A stretch of 64,000 nucleotides of DNA from Acanthamoeba castellanii str. Neff (lineage: Eukaryota; Discosea; Longamoebia; Acanthamoebidae). The stretch is taken from the NCBI RefSeq assembly GCF_000313135.1, contig NW_004457592.1, forward strand, positions 419,171 to 483,170. Reading direction: 5' to 3'. Under the pieces are notes generated by a model, which worked only from the letters and a program-made list of their open reading frames with translations, ran no database searches and was not told where the DNA came from. Both the position numbers and the translations under genes were made by a program. This document shows, piece by piece, positions 37,958 to 49,211 of this stretch. The first letter of the stretch is position 1, and every line of letters starts with the position of its first letter.

Positions 37958-39504
37958 TCAGTCGCTGTCGTAGTCGCTGTCGGTGTCGTCGCTGTAGTCG
38001 TGGAGGAAGTTCTGGAAGGCATCGCCTTCCACCGACTCAATGTCGTCTTTTCGCTTCAGCTCAAACAACCGCAACTTATGAAATTGTCGCAGCTATGAAC
38101 GCACCCGTGTCGTGTGCGGTCGTGTGGTGCGTGTGCGTGTGTTGTGTGTGCGATTGTGTGTCAGCCAATAAAATATGTTGGCAGCTGGGAGGACTGGTTA
38201 CCAGGACAGTGTCGAAGTATCGAGGAAGGTGAGCGAGGAACAACTTGGTAGCGGTGGGGTTGTGGTTCTCAAAGGCCACCAGCACTCGACTGTCGGGTCG
38301 CGACACTCCGTGGAGCGTGTTGAGAAGTGCCATCACCACCTGGCGTCCAGGGCAATCATATTAACGTCCGATGCCGCACACGCACACGCACACGCACACG
38401 CACACGCACACAAACAAAAACACACATCACCGCACAAGCAACAGGCTAATCATACCTTAGGCGAGTAGATGAGGTCGGCGCCGAGGACGATGTCGAATCC
38501 CGGCTGAAAGGCGGCCAGCTCCGTTCTGCCCCTGCGCGTCCCAGCCATGCCGAGTTGAGAATGAAAAGTGGAAGAAAAGAGGGGTCATAATGCGCGATCG
38601 ACGCACCAGTGCAGCTCCTTGAGCCTGTAGGTGTGTTTGAAGGGGTCCAGGTTGTGCTCCACGTTCCTATTGGTCCACAGCAACACGCTCTCCATGTCCG
38701 TGAACGTCGTGTGCCCACCTGTGCGTGGCGTACCAGTGAGTGAGCATGCACAACCGAGGTGGTGCCTGTAGTATCGTATGCGTCGTGTGTGTCGTGTGTG
38801 TCGTGTGCGTCGTGTGTGTCGTGTCGCTCAAGTTCTAGTGTGTCGTATACCGAGAAGAGTGGCAAGGATGCCCGTCAAGCCGCAACCAGATCCTAGTTCG
38901 ATGACGCGCTTCCCCACCAGGAAGGAGGGTCCCTCCTGCCGCCACAGCTCCTCCAGAAACCGCGCCAGCGCCACGCTCTGTTGTGATGTGACGTAATCAA
39001 CGAGAACACATGGCACATACGACACGACACACACGACACACGATCGGTCAGTCGCGGTACGCTAAGGCCGCACACGCACGCATGTGTGCAGGCAGACGGA
39101 GTGCGCACACTCTTCCACACGGTGAGCCCAACGGTGTTGAGTGCTCGGAAGGAGGTCTGGTGCTGGTACAGTTCTATCGTCAGCAGCTCCCCCACGTCCT
39201 CCCGAGCCGGCTGCAGCTCTTGGTGGTCGTCGCCTCCAGTAGCAGACGTGGATGACGTTGGATCGATCTTCGATGCCTCTGCAACTTCTCGATTTTCGTC
39301 ATCTTCTTGAGATTGCTGGTCAGCGAGGGGGGTGAGGGCGTGTCGCGGAAGGGAGCTGCGGTAGGTGAGCAGCCTGTGTTCGTAAAGGTGGCAGTCGTCC
39401 CATATGTCCACTACTTCATCGATGTTCGCTACTTTCGCCTCCGCTTGGGGGACCAGTGGTGGGTCTTCCAACACCGTCGGTGAGGGAGAAGGAACCACCT
39501 CCAT
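37958..39504 (-). CDS. METTL21-like (family 16) protein methyltransferase
   Basis: Seven-beta-strand SAM-dependent methyltransferase, most likely modifying lysine in proteins. Start at Met 39504 (MEVVPSPSPTVLEDPP). The SAM-binding motif I is GKRVIELGSGCGLTGILATLLG (about 38845-38910). The family-typical TVW...SVALARFLEEL precedes it across an intron. FTDMESVLLWTNRNVEHN and DIVLGADLIYSPK (motif with Asp-Leu-Ile-Tyr) follow. The tail is acidic (YSDDTDSDYDSD) and stops at 37958. A ~70-residue low-complexity insert lies before the domain. The exact substrate cannot be read from sequence. Confidence 0.8.
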
Positions 39505-39818
39505 CTCCAGTAATTTACGATCTTCTGTCCCCTTGGGGTTATATATTTTTATTATTTATTTATTTTTACGTCTTTTATTTTAGCGGCCTGTGCCCCACCT
39601 CCACCATTGCCATGGTCTTGCGCAAGAATGTTGTACAGGAAGCCATCATTGGCCAGCTTGATATGATGGTTCCCTGGTCTCCCAGCCTGACGGACCTGGA
39701 GTTCGTCAAAGATATCTTGGGAAAAAAACCCGTGACCAACAAGAGCAAGCTCTTCCTTGAGGCACTCACATGATTCACTTATTTGAGGTTTCTTCAGTTC
39801 ATTAAGCTTCAAGAAGCG
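39505..39818. other. Region between methyltransferase and duplicated F-box gene
   Basis: AT-rich at 39540-39580, then a plus-strand open stretch from ATG 39612 to 39773 (about 53 codons) with regular-looking composition but no family I recognise. It could be a fragment left by the rearrangement. Not called as a gene. Confidence 0.35.
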
Positions 39819-41628
39819 ATGGAGGAGGAGGGCGGCAAGGTGGTGGTGGCGGGCGTGGGCGACCTGGCACTGGAGCTGTTCCTCCATATCGTGGGCTTCC
39901 TTGAGCCGGCCGACCTGGTGCGCGTGGAGGCCGTGCAGCGGGCCTGGGCCGACGCCCTCCGCCATGACGACCACACGTGGCGCACCGTCTTCCGCGCCCA
40001 CCTCGGCCAAGGCCCCTCCCGCCCCACCACCGCCGCCCGCGGTTCGTTCTTTCTTATTATTATTGCTTATTTTTTATTGCTTCAGCTGAAGCCAGTTGGG
40101 GGTGCAGGGTCATGGCGGAGCCGGTGCGTGAAGGCGGCCAGGCGTGCGCACCAAACGGTCAACCGCGCCGACCTCACACCCGAAGCCCGCGCCCTCGAAC
40201 TCCTTAAGTGCGCACCCATCCCTCGCCGTCATGTCTTCATCTCATCTTAGTTCTTCTTCGCTCTTTGTTGTTCGGTGCAGAGTGGCGTGCGCGTGCGGCC
40301 TCCACCGACTGTGTGCGCGTGTGCTAGCGGAAGACAGATACCAGTTCCGGAGCGCAGAGACTTTCGACTACGCCGGCTCGGGCCTGTACCCGCTGCACCT
40401 GGCGGTGGCCAGCGGGAGCACAGCCACGGTGCAGGTGCTCGCCGAGGCCGGCTTCAACGTGCACCAGCGCAACTCGTCGGGCGTGACGCCGATCGGCGCC
40501 GCCGTGCAGACCGGCCAGCTCGACCTCGTCGAGGTCCGTGCAACCACAAACCTCAACTTACCGTTGCCTGATTTTTTCTGTCGAATGTCGTTGGTGTCGC
40601 GTGTGTCGTGCGGCGGCAGGTGTTGTTGAGGCACGGAGCGAGCAGCGAGGAGCTCGCGCAACTTACGGGCGGCGATGGAGGTGGCGGCGGCGCACCGAAG
40701 GCCAAGCGCAAGGCCAGGCGCAAGAAAACGCTCCCCGTTATGCATCAGGCCGCGGCCGCCGGTCATACCCAGGTGCGCGAACTCCCTCGTCGCACTTCGA
40801 GCCCTGGTTTGTTTTAATGTGTGGAGAAAAGCACAGATCGTGCAGGTGCTTCTCGACCTGGCGCGCCAGGGAAAGGGCACCACCTTACACCGCGACGATG
40901 AGAGCGCTGACCACGGAGCTGATGCTGACAGTAGCGACGGCAAAGATGAGAGCGACGCGAAGTACCTCAACGCGCCCGACCGGTTCGGCAACACGCCGCT
41001 GCTGCCGGCCGTGGAAGAGAATCGCGAGGCCATGATTCAATTCCTGGTCGCCAAAGGCGCTGGTGCACACACGACACAACGCACACCAGCCAACCCGGCT
41101 TGCTAGCTCACATCTGTCGTATGTCGTGCCATGCTGTGCCGCGTGTGGTGGCGTGTGGGCGTAGACATCAATCATAGTCACAGAATTACCGGCCTAACAC
41201 CACTGCACTGGGCGGTGCAGCACGACAAGCTTGCGACCGCGCGCCTGCTGCTTGAACTCGGAGCCGCCAACGAGCCCGTCCGTTCCGCCGACCAACGGGT
41301 GCAGAGCAGCCAAACATAATCCTCTCCTCTTTCGCTCTTCTCTCTTTCGCTCTTCGTTCTTCTACGATTATGGTTGGCGCTGACTCGGCGATGGCAACAG
41401 TACGTTGTGACGGTGCCGCCCTTCGTCATGGCCTGCGAGCGCCAGCTGCCCGACATGGTCCAACTGTTCCTCGAACACTTTGGCCCCGGCATCATGGACG
41501 CCGTGGTGCCCCACAGTTCGCTGTCCGTGTGGCTGCTGCGGGTGCTGCAGCTGGGCCAGTGTCGGAAGGAGTTCGCCGAGCTTCTGCTGGCCAAGCGCGC
41601 GACCAGCGGCGGGCGTACGTTCCACTAG
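39819..41628 (+). pseudogene. Truncated inverted copy of the F-box/ankyrin gene
   Basis: Starts MEEEGGKVVVAGVGDLALEL and follows the copy at 35122-33130 exon by exon, with matching intron positions and conserved intron starts (first intron begins GTTCGTTCTTTCTTATTATT in both). It covers the F-box and the same ankyrin blocks: GLYPLHLAVASGSTATVQ, VLLRHGASSEELAQLTGG, FGNTPLLPAVEENREAMIQF, LTPLHWAVQHDKLATARL, FVMACERQLPDMVQLF. It then ends early with LLAKRATSGGRTFH at 41628, after a small deletion. The remaining ankyrin exons and acidic tail are missing. All frames up to there are open, so it may still be expressed as a shorter protein; pseudogene status is an inference. Confidence 0.6.
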
Positions 41629-41711
41629 CCACACGCTTGGCATGGATTTCGTTGTCAGACCATAAACACAATGACGCACGACACGACACGCATGAGTCGT
41701 GTGTCGCCCAC

Positions 41712-43181
41712 TCAGTCGTGAGCGCGCGGCGTGCGGAGGAGCAGGGCGGGAAGCGAGCCTCGGTCGGAGATGCCGTTGAGGCCCGACCCGAGGCACTTGC
41801 GCGCGGCCACCAGCGAGGCCAGAGCCAGGAGCTGCGGCAGGCTCAGCCCGCGCACCAGCCCGTAGCACACGCCGCCCACGAACACGTCGCCCGCGCCTGT
41901 GGTATCGACGATGCTGGCCGGATTGAGGGGGTAGGCCGGGCAGTAGTGCACCTGGGCGTGGTGGTCGGTGTCGCGAGCAGGCCGATAGCAGAAAGTGTGC
42001 ACCAGCAGACCCAGCGCGCAGTCGGCCTCGCGCTGCTCCTCCTCCGTCGCGCTCGCCAGCTCGCCGTCGCCATCGCCGTCGGCCGCGGCGTTGCCAAAGG
42101 CCCACATGCGCTGCCACTTGACCTCGACGTCCTCGTACTTGGGCACGCGCGTGAGCAGCTCGTCCATGTTGCGGACCTCGCCCTTGCCCTCCTCCTCGTC
42201 GCTTTCGGGTCTGGTAGTGGCCTCCGCGTCGGCGTCGTCGTTGGGGGCGTGGGCATGCGGCCGCCGCATGAGGAGGCTGCCCTGGCTGCCAAGCGTGGCG
42301 ATCACGAACCGCACGCGCGGCAGAGCTCGCAGGAGGCTCGCCATCGCCGCCAGCAGATCCGTCTCAGCGGTTCTGCATCGATCACATTCAGGACACTCGA
42401 CACACACGACACACACGACACACACACGGAGCAAAGACCTTTTGAGGAGGTGGTCGCTGTTAAGGACGAGGTAATCGGTGAGGGTGATCATCTTCTCGGC
42501 CTGGTCTAGCTCCTCATCAAAGTCCGTGAGCACGGGGATGCCGCGCTAGAGAGACACACCGCGGCGTTTGAGTGAGTGGGTGAACGGTCAGAGGCCGCAG
42601 TCGCGCAGGTGCGTACCTCGATGGCCATTTCCGTCAGGCGGATGCCTGCGTGCGTTTGTCGCCCATCGTTCAGCAATATCGATGCTGTGTACGTGTCGTG
42701 TCGTGTCGCGTGTCATCGTGTGTCGTGTTGTTGTCACCATGAGTTATATGTCGTCGTGTGCTGTCGTGAGTCGCAAGCCGCGTGTGAACGGAGGGGCGGA
42801 AGCAGAGTACCGCCGTCGAGGAAGGAGGATTCGATCTCGTTGGGCGCGAGCAGCTCGGCGGGCGTGTGGAGGATCGTGCGTGTGTGAGTCACCTCGTCGA
42901 CGATGATGTAACTGAACGGCGAGTTGCCCTGCACCCGCCGCCGCCGCCGCCCAACACAGACCAGTCAGTTGGTTGGCCACACAACGATTGCCCGACAGAG
43001 GTGGGCGGGCGGGCGCGGGCGGGCGGTACGGGGCTGATGGAGACGCGCGAGGTGTCGATGGCGCGCTCCCTGCGGAGAGTCTCGAGGATCTGCCGGCCGA
43101 TCTCGTCGTTGCCCAGCTTAGTGATGAGCCGGCCCGCCACGCCCAGCCGACTCAAGCACACCAGTCCCTGCAGCGCATTTC

Positions 43182-43219
<38 letters not shown>

Positions 43220-43570
43220 CACAGCACGACACGCACGGCATACGCAGTCAGCGCACTCAAGAGAGGAAAGGAGCCCAATGCGGGGGGGGGTTGTACCGCC
43301 TGGTGAGGTGAAGAGTTTGGTGGTGCGCATCTTGGCGTCGGGCTCGGGAAACGAGGCCACATGTGCGAGATAGTCTTGTGGCCCACAAGGGTGGGCGCAG
43401 AACCAGAGACAGATTAGTGCTGACTGTAGAAGGGCTTGGGGGGGGGGGCAAAAAACAGGAAAAAAGGAATGATAACACATCACACTGCGCATTGCCGTCT
43501 GTCGTGTGAACGATGCCGCACCAATGCAGGTCGAGCCGGTGGCGACAACCAGTGGCTGCTGCTTGTGCAT
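41712..43570 (-). CDS. PfkB-family carbohydrate kinase
   Basis: Phosphorylates a sugar or nucleoside using ATP; the exact substrate is unknown. Start at Met 43570 (MHKQQPLVVATGSTCI). Exons then give DYLAHVASFPEPDAKMRTT, GGNALQGLVCLSRLGVAG, GNSPFSYIIVDEVTHTRTIL, RGIPVLTDFDEELDQAEKM and FVIATLGSQGSLLMRRP. The diagnostic PfkB signature DTTGAGDVFVGG follows (catalytic Asp in GAGD, about 41890-41910). An acidic ~90-residue insert rich in Asp/Glu/Ala lies between the Gly-rich strand and the signature. The GNSPF.YIIVD and IHTP-like blocks resemble the plant ketohexokinase-like pfkB group. The gene ends at 41712, only 84 bp from the break of the duplicated F-box copy. Confidence 0.82.
43180..43218. 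repeat. (CA)n microsatellite
   Basis: About 17 CA dinucleotides in an intron of the PfkB kinase gene. Confidence 0.85.
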
Positions 43571-43749
43571 CTTTTTGTTCTTTTTACACGTTTTGTTTTT
43601 CCTTATTTTGTTTTTCCTTTATTGCACTCGTATTCCTTGCATACCAGCAGCGCCAGTTTAGGCACAGAACGAAGCGACGAAGGACAGAAGAGCGAAGCGC
43701 GACGCGGAAGAGGCCGAACTCTCGACGGCGGTGGCCGAGAGAACGTCAA

Positions 43750-44740
43750 GCTGGTCGGTGTAGCTGCGCTCGGCGCCCTCGTAGATCGAGCCGGGTCGCG
43801 CCCGTGGCCCACATGCTCGCTCCGCCGGCAAGTGTGAGCTTGCGCCACTCGCCCGACTTCACGTGGTAGACGTCGACCGCGTTGGAGGTGTCCTGATAGA
43901 TGATGTCGACGTTGATTGTGTAGGCCGCCTTCTTCAGGCCCGCAGCGAAGAACACAAAATCCTTGGTCGCCACGGCGGTGATGTAGCCGCGGGCGCCGCT
44001 AGGCAGCTTGGAGGTGGTGCGCTTGCCGGTGGCCACGTCAAAGATGTCAACACGGTCGGTCAAGGTGGCGGTGGCATTCTTGTTCTCGGAGTCGATGTTG
44101 AACTGGGTAATGCCGCCAGCGATGATGACCTGGCTGCAGGCGCCCGCGGCGAAGGCCTTTCGACAGGGTGTGCGCGGTGTGTTCAGTCTGAATAGCGCAG
44201 TTGGCGTCGACCGTGATGACTTCGATGGTGTTGGGGAGGTGAAGTCGCCCTGTACGCCGCCGGCGAACCAGGCCGCCTGGGGCAGGGGATGCCGGTCAAA
44301 CTAGCCCTGGCCTCGGACAGTGCGAACGAAGCGGTGGTGTTGTCGGTGGCTCTCATCGCCACGCCAACTGCGACATTTAAAATGCATGGCCGCACGCGCA
44401 CCACCGCACACTCACACACACAAAGGAGTCCAGGCGCGAGGGAAAAGCCACCCTTCACTGTGGTGGTGAGGTCGACTACGGTGGGGCTGCCGTGGTGCGG
44501 CTGGCGAGGTTGATCTTGAGGAGGTCAGCGGTCGCACACAGTCACGGCACCGAACTGATCACCGGCATCGAACGTGGCGGCGAACAACAACATGTTGGTC
44601 GTGATCTTGTAGATGGTAGCGGCGGAGGTGGCCAATGCCAACAGGCTACCTTCCCTCACCAAGTGAAGGACTGCATTGTGGTTGAGAGAGGGAGAGTGTC
44701 GAACCTGGTGTAGTTGTCCTATTTGAGCCTCTCGCAGCCA
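43750..44740 (-). pseudogene. Decayed kelch/beta-propeller-like gene
   Basis: Minus-strand segments look like repeated kelch blades: VIIAGGITQFN, DRVDIFDVATGKRTTSKLP, VFFAAGLKKAAYT, NAVDVYHVKSGEWRKLTLAGG, plus FAGGVQGDFTSP and NTIEVITVDANCAIQTE further upstream. Neighbouring blades lie in different frames without splice sites between them (for example around 44190-44240). No full-length frame or clear start exists. I infer a degenerated gene. Alternatives are a low-quality assembly patch or an unrecognised intron pattern. Confidence 0.5.
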
Positions 44741-44799
44741 GTGCAACAAAAGGGTGATTTTCGCCACAACGAGTTGGGGAAGCAGTTTTTGCCACCCAG

Positions 44800-44881
44800 G
44801 GGCGGATGGCCGAGTGGTCTAAGGCGGCAGTTTTAGGCACTGTTATCTCCGGATGCGTGGGTTCAAATCCCACTCCGCTCA
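44800..44881 (+). tRNA. tRNA-Leu (anticodon UAG)
   Basis: Cloverleaf readable by eye. Acceptor GGGCGGA (44800-44806) pairs with TCCGCTC (44874-44880) with one G-U. The D arm has the Leu-type GGCCGAGTGGTCTAAGGC box A. The anticodon stem CAGT/ACTG holds loop TTTAGGC with anticodon TAG. A long class II variable arm and T arm GTGGGTTCAAATCCCAC (box B) follow. The discriminator base is A. A T6 run at 44883-44888 is a natural pol III terminator. No intron. Confidence 0.95.
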
Positions 44882-45044
44882 GTTTTTTGTTATGTTGTTT
44901 CCCGCGCCCCTTCTGGCGCTACGCAAGAGAAGAAAGATGCAACGAACAAAACTGTTTTTGCCGTGTGGTACATGAGTGTCGGTGGCGCAGTGGGGGTTGG
45001 TGATGACGGTAGTTGACGAGAGGCGTAGCGTGCACGCGCAGGGC

Positions 45045-47019
45045 TTAGTGCTTGGGGGCGGCGGCGGCGTGCTTCTTGGCCTCCTTCTCGAGCCACTCGG
45101 TGGTGACGGACTTGGGCCTCTCGATGGGGAGACCGAGGGCGCGGTCGAGCACCAAGCTGGGCAGAACGCCGAGGGCGCGCGACACGCCGAAGAGGACGGT
45201 GTAGTAGTTCTCCTCCTTCAGGCCGTAGTACTGGAGGAGCACACCGCTGTTGGCGTTGATGAAGACAAAGCGGCGTGAGCATGACAAAGACAACCAGACA
45301 GAGGCAAAGTGAAGGAGGCTGCAGCGAAGGTTAGAAGCGGCAAACGAACCTGTGAGCGTCCACGTTGGGCCACGGGTTCTTGGTCTTGCCCTGCTCAGTG
45401 AGCACGGGGGGCACGACGGCGTAGAGCTGCTTGACGAGCTTGACGAGGGGATCGTTGGGCAGGTACTCAGAGGCGAACTCGGCCTGAGCGGTGAAGCGAG
45501 GATCGGTCTTCCTGAGCACAGCGTGACCGAAGCCAGGGATGACCTACACAACAACAACGACAGCAACGCGTTAGGACGTGGTGATGATTGCGCGTGCGAG
45601 AGTGGAGTAGAAAGAATGTGCAAGCAGCAGTAAGTACCTGGCCAGAGTTGAGGAGATCCCAGAGGGCCTTCTTGAGCTCCTCGTCGGTGACCTCGCGGCC
45701 GCCGAACTTCTCCCTCAGCTTGAGGATGAACCTGAGGACCTCCTGGTTGGCAAGACCGTGGAGGGGACCGGCGAGACCGTTGAGGCCGGCGGAGAAGGAG
45801 AGGTAGGGGTCGGAGAGGGCGCTGCCGACGAGGTGGGTGGTGTGGGCAGAGACGTTGCCGCCCTCGTGGTCCGAGTGGAGGACGAGGTAGAGGCGCATGA
45901 GGTCGACGAACTCCTTGTTCTCGAAGCCGAGCTGGTGAGCGTAGTCAGCACCCATGTCGAGCTTGGGGTCGGAGGGGATGAGCTTGCCGCCGTGGTAGAC
46001 GTTGCGGTAGATCTCAGCGGCGGTCCTGGGCAGGAAGGAGATGAGGTTGAGCATGTCCTCGTAGGCGTACTCCCAGTACTTGGCCTTGTTGACGCCCTCG
46101 AGGTAAGCCTTGGCGAACTGGCTCTCGGTCTGGAGGGCGTTGACACCGATGGTGAACTGGGTCATGGGGTGCATGGTGGTGGGCAGGTTCTTGAGGATGT
46201 GCGAGACGTGAGCGGGGAACTTCTTCGAGCGCTCGCTGATCTCGTGGACGAGGTTCTGCGTCTGCTCCTCGGTCGGGATCTCGCTGGTGAGGAGGAGCCA
46301 CAAGAGGGCCTCGGGGAGCGGCTGCTTGCCGTCCTTGGCCTTGGGCAGCTTGGCCTGGCACTCGGGGATCGAGTAGCCCCTGAAGCGGATACCCTTCAAG
46401 ATGGGAAAGGAAATGCGTTCGAAAATTAAGCAAACCGCTAAAATTCAACGATCAAGAAAATCTTGCCAAATGTTGAGCGATTGAACTAAGAAAGGGGCAT
46501 ACCTCCTCAGGGTCAAGAAGGGAGGTCTCAGTGACGAGACCCTTGATGCCGCGCATACCTCCGTAGGCCTGACAGAAGGGAGAAATCGTTAAAATCGAAT
46601 CAAGTAGCCAGATCGTCTTGTCGGGCAGCTGCGCTTACCATGCTGAGCGTGACCTGACCGAGAGGAAGATCGCCATGCTCGGTCTTGAGCTTCTTGACGC
46701 GAGCCTGCTCCTTGGGGACGATCTCGCTGAACTTGTCCTTCAAGCTCTGTTAATTGCGTAGGCAAACGCGATTGGAGCCGGTCAGAACAAAGGCACAAGA
46801 TCTCTTACTGGTCGTGCACTTCGTATCGCATAGAAGGACAGGAGTAGACGCGAAGATGGAGCGTTGATCCGGAAGAAGATCAAAATGTGGAATGAAATGA
46901 ATGGGCACACGAACCGCGGTGGCGTAGAGGCGCTGGCTCTGGGCCAGGGCGCGGGCCTGAACGGCGACGGCAGCGGGGCTGGCGGCGGACTTGGTAGCGA
47001 TAACGGTAGCGCGGCGCAT
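45045..47019 (-). CDS. Citrate synthase, mitochondrial
   Basis: Condenses acetyl-CoA with oxaloacetate to citrate in the TCA cycle. Start Met 47019; the first exon [14 protein letters not shown]...[13 protein letters not shown] is Arg/Ala/Ser-rich with no acidic residue, as expected for a mitochondrial presequence. The body has [48 protein letters not shown], catalytic His in [26 protein letters not shown], second His in [15 protein letters not shown], and [16 protein letters not shown] carrying the region of the third catalytic residue. Six to seven exons. Stop at 45045 after [10 protein letters not shown]. It matches the eukaryotic type I enzyme, near 470 residues. Confidence 0.93.
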
Positions 47020-47343
47020 TGTGTTGTGATTCTCTTGAAGGGACGACGAGAAGGCAAAGAAGTTGTGGAGGTCGCAAGCGCCAGCAAACGCGGAGGCCGA
47101 ACATTTTGCCCAGAGCCTAACGTCCCGACTCAACGGCTGTTCACAGCGAATTTCGCCATCATCCAACCATAATCAATTAACTTTCCGAGAATTCGGCCAT
47201 TTCCACCACTCATAAATCAGACAAGTTAAAAGTGCTCTTCAGTTGTGCGGTTGGCCGCCGAAACGGCGTTTCTATCCCCGTCTATCGTCCGACAAAGAAG
47301 AAAGGCCGTAGGCCGCAGCTGCTTGCAGGCTTTTGGCGTGGGA

Positions 47344-48369
47344 TCACTTGTTGACCGGGGTGACGCAGCACTGGAGGGGCGGACGCGTGGTCCAGTGGTC
47401 GGCCAGGCCTTGCACGGGATGGGCATCGAGGTCCTTCCTCGCCTCACGAATCTTCTCAGAGTCAACGCCGAGCCTCTGGTCCCTGTGGGCAAACAGCTCC
47501 GGCTTCCACTGCTCTGTGCGCGTGCAGACCTGCGGGTCCAGAAATAGGCGTGCAGTGGGCATCAATGTTGAACACGTGAGCACGAACAAGCGTAGAGTGG
47601 ACGCACCATCATCAACTGAGGAGGTCCGAGAGGGAGGACGTCGCCCCTGTCCACCTGCCACATCAAGAAGGTCTTGCCGTAGGTGTTTGCCAGCTCCTGT
47701 GCAAGCGGCCGCTGCATGGTCTCAGGCAAACCGGGAGCGATGAAGCTTGCTGCAGCCAACAAACGGGTCGTGAACACACATCGCACCAAAGCGCAGAGCA
47801 AGAAAAAGTGACATGTGTGTACCACTCTTGATGTCAGTGGCGTGGCTGTGCCAGTAGATCTGCTCCTCCTCCGGGAGCGACCTGAACAGGCGCTCGCTGA
47901 TCACGTACTCAACGCCAAGGAGGCGGGCGTCGGACTTGTCGCTCTCATAGACCGCGCACTGCGTGACCTCGTCGTTGACTCGGCTGCAGTAGTGGTGCAA
48001 CTCAACCTTCAAACATGACACACACAACACACGATACACGACACACAACGTGTTAGCTGCGCACCTTCAAAACATGGTGCGTTTACATCAGGTACCTGCC
48101 GATCCAGCTGGCCATTGTAGAAGGCGAAGCCCGAGAGGTGCATGTCAATCTGCTTGACGGGCGCGAAGCTCTGCATCATGCCCGTTCCCACCTCCATGAT
48201 CTTGTGCTGTTGTGGGCGTGTCAAACACTGGCACTTGCACAGTGGACACAAAGCAAGAGCAGGCCGGGGATGACCGTGTGCGCACCATCGTCGTCTTGCC
48301 CTTCCCGGGCGTGTCCGAAGGCAGGCTCTTCTGTTCCTGCGGGGGTACTCCGGGTATCTGTGTGCTCAT
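47344..48369 (-). CDS. DUF1264 / oil-body-associated-type protein
   Basis: Five exons from Met 48369 ([19 protein letters not shown]) to 47344. Conserved family blocks are [108 protein letters not shown] and PQLMM. These match plant oil-body-associated proteins (DUF1264), which also occur in fungi and bacteria. In plants the family is linked to lipid droplets; its role in an amoeba is unknown. No signal peptide or membrane helix is seen. The C-terminal exon repeats the family's DxRxGV motif region. Confidence 0.82.
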
Positions 48370-49211
48370 CTTTGTTGCAGTTGTGGGTGCCTAAGTCTGC
48401 GTCTGTTTCGTATCCTCTGTGCGCTTATGCTGTTGGGTACACTTGTGTGGCTCTGCACGGCCAGCAGAGGCACGGAGCACCGACCCCACACGTTTGACTC
48501 CAGCTTGGCGAGCCGCCGAGCACCAACTGAAAGAAGAGAGGCAAATCGTTGGGCGGCTGTGTGCGTTGCGTTCGGCGGAAGTCGTGGGTTGTGGTCCTGA
48601 CCAACTGCAGAAAGGCCCACAGAAATGTGCGGCACGTGACCACCCACTGGTCAGCCCTCGCGCAGAGAGTTTTCAGGCACGCGCCCTTTGCTCCCTTGAA
48701 GGACGTGACATACTTGGAACGAGAGCGCGCCTTTCTTCTCGAAAGTTCGCGCCATCGCCCAGCCCAACAGCCACAGAACACGCAAAGGCCGTGGTCAATC
48801 CTCGCTTTTTCCCGGCACACCACCAACGGTACACTGTCGACCCCCGATGTCCGGATATTGCCGGCTTCCGCGGTTGGGCTCCAGCCCAGCACGACGGTGA
48901 GGTCTTGGGCCGGCCCAGATCCCAACCGCCGCGCATTGGCCGACAATGAACATTCCCGGTTATTTCTGGAACTGAAGGCATGGCCCAAGAGCCCCACGGA
49001 GCAGATGATGACGGCCTTCCCGCTTCCTGGCTTCCGCGATGCCGTCATGTCCGCCGTCGTCAGCGAGCGACCTGAAGTGTCAATAAAAAGGTGGAGACAA
49101 CGGCCTTTCTTCTATTACTCTTGCATCCATCGACCTCCGCGCCACACACTCCAGCCGCACTTTCCCTCTCTCTCTTTACACTTCCACCACTACTCTTCTT
49201 TCCCGCCCAAG
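48370..49211. other. Intergenic region with overlapping open frames
   Basis: Open frames of about 200 codons lie antisense to each other (minus 48425-49048 and plus 48549 onward). Neither shows a known family, and both have cysteine/tryptophan-rich, unprotein-like composition. I see nothing firm here beyond a likely promoter region for the neighbours. Confidence 0.4.

Noticed and set aside
39612..39773. Short plus-strand frame before the duplicated F-box copy
   Set aside because: Only about 53 codons and not similar to anything I know. Recorded as unresolved rather than a gene.
48425..49048. 207-codon minus-strand frame as a gene
   Set aside because: Antisense to another similar-length open frame, no family signature, Cys/Trp-rich unnatural composition and no exon neighbours.
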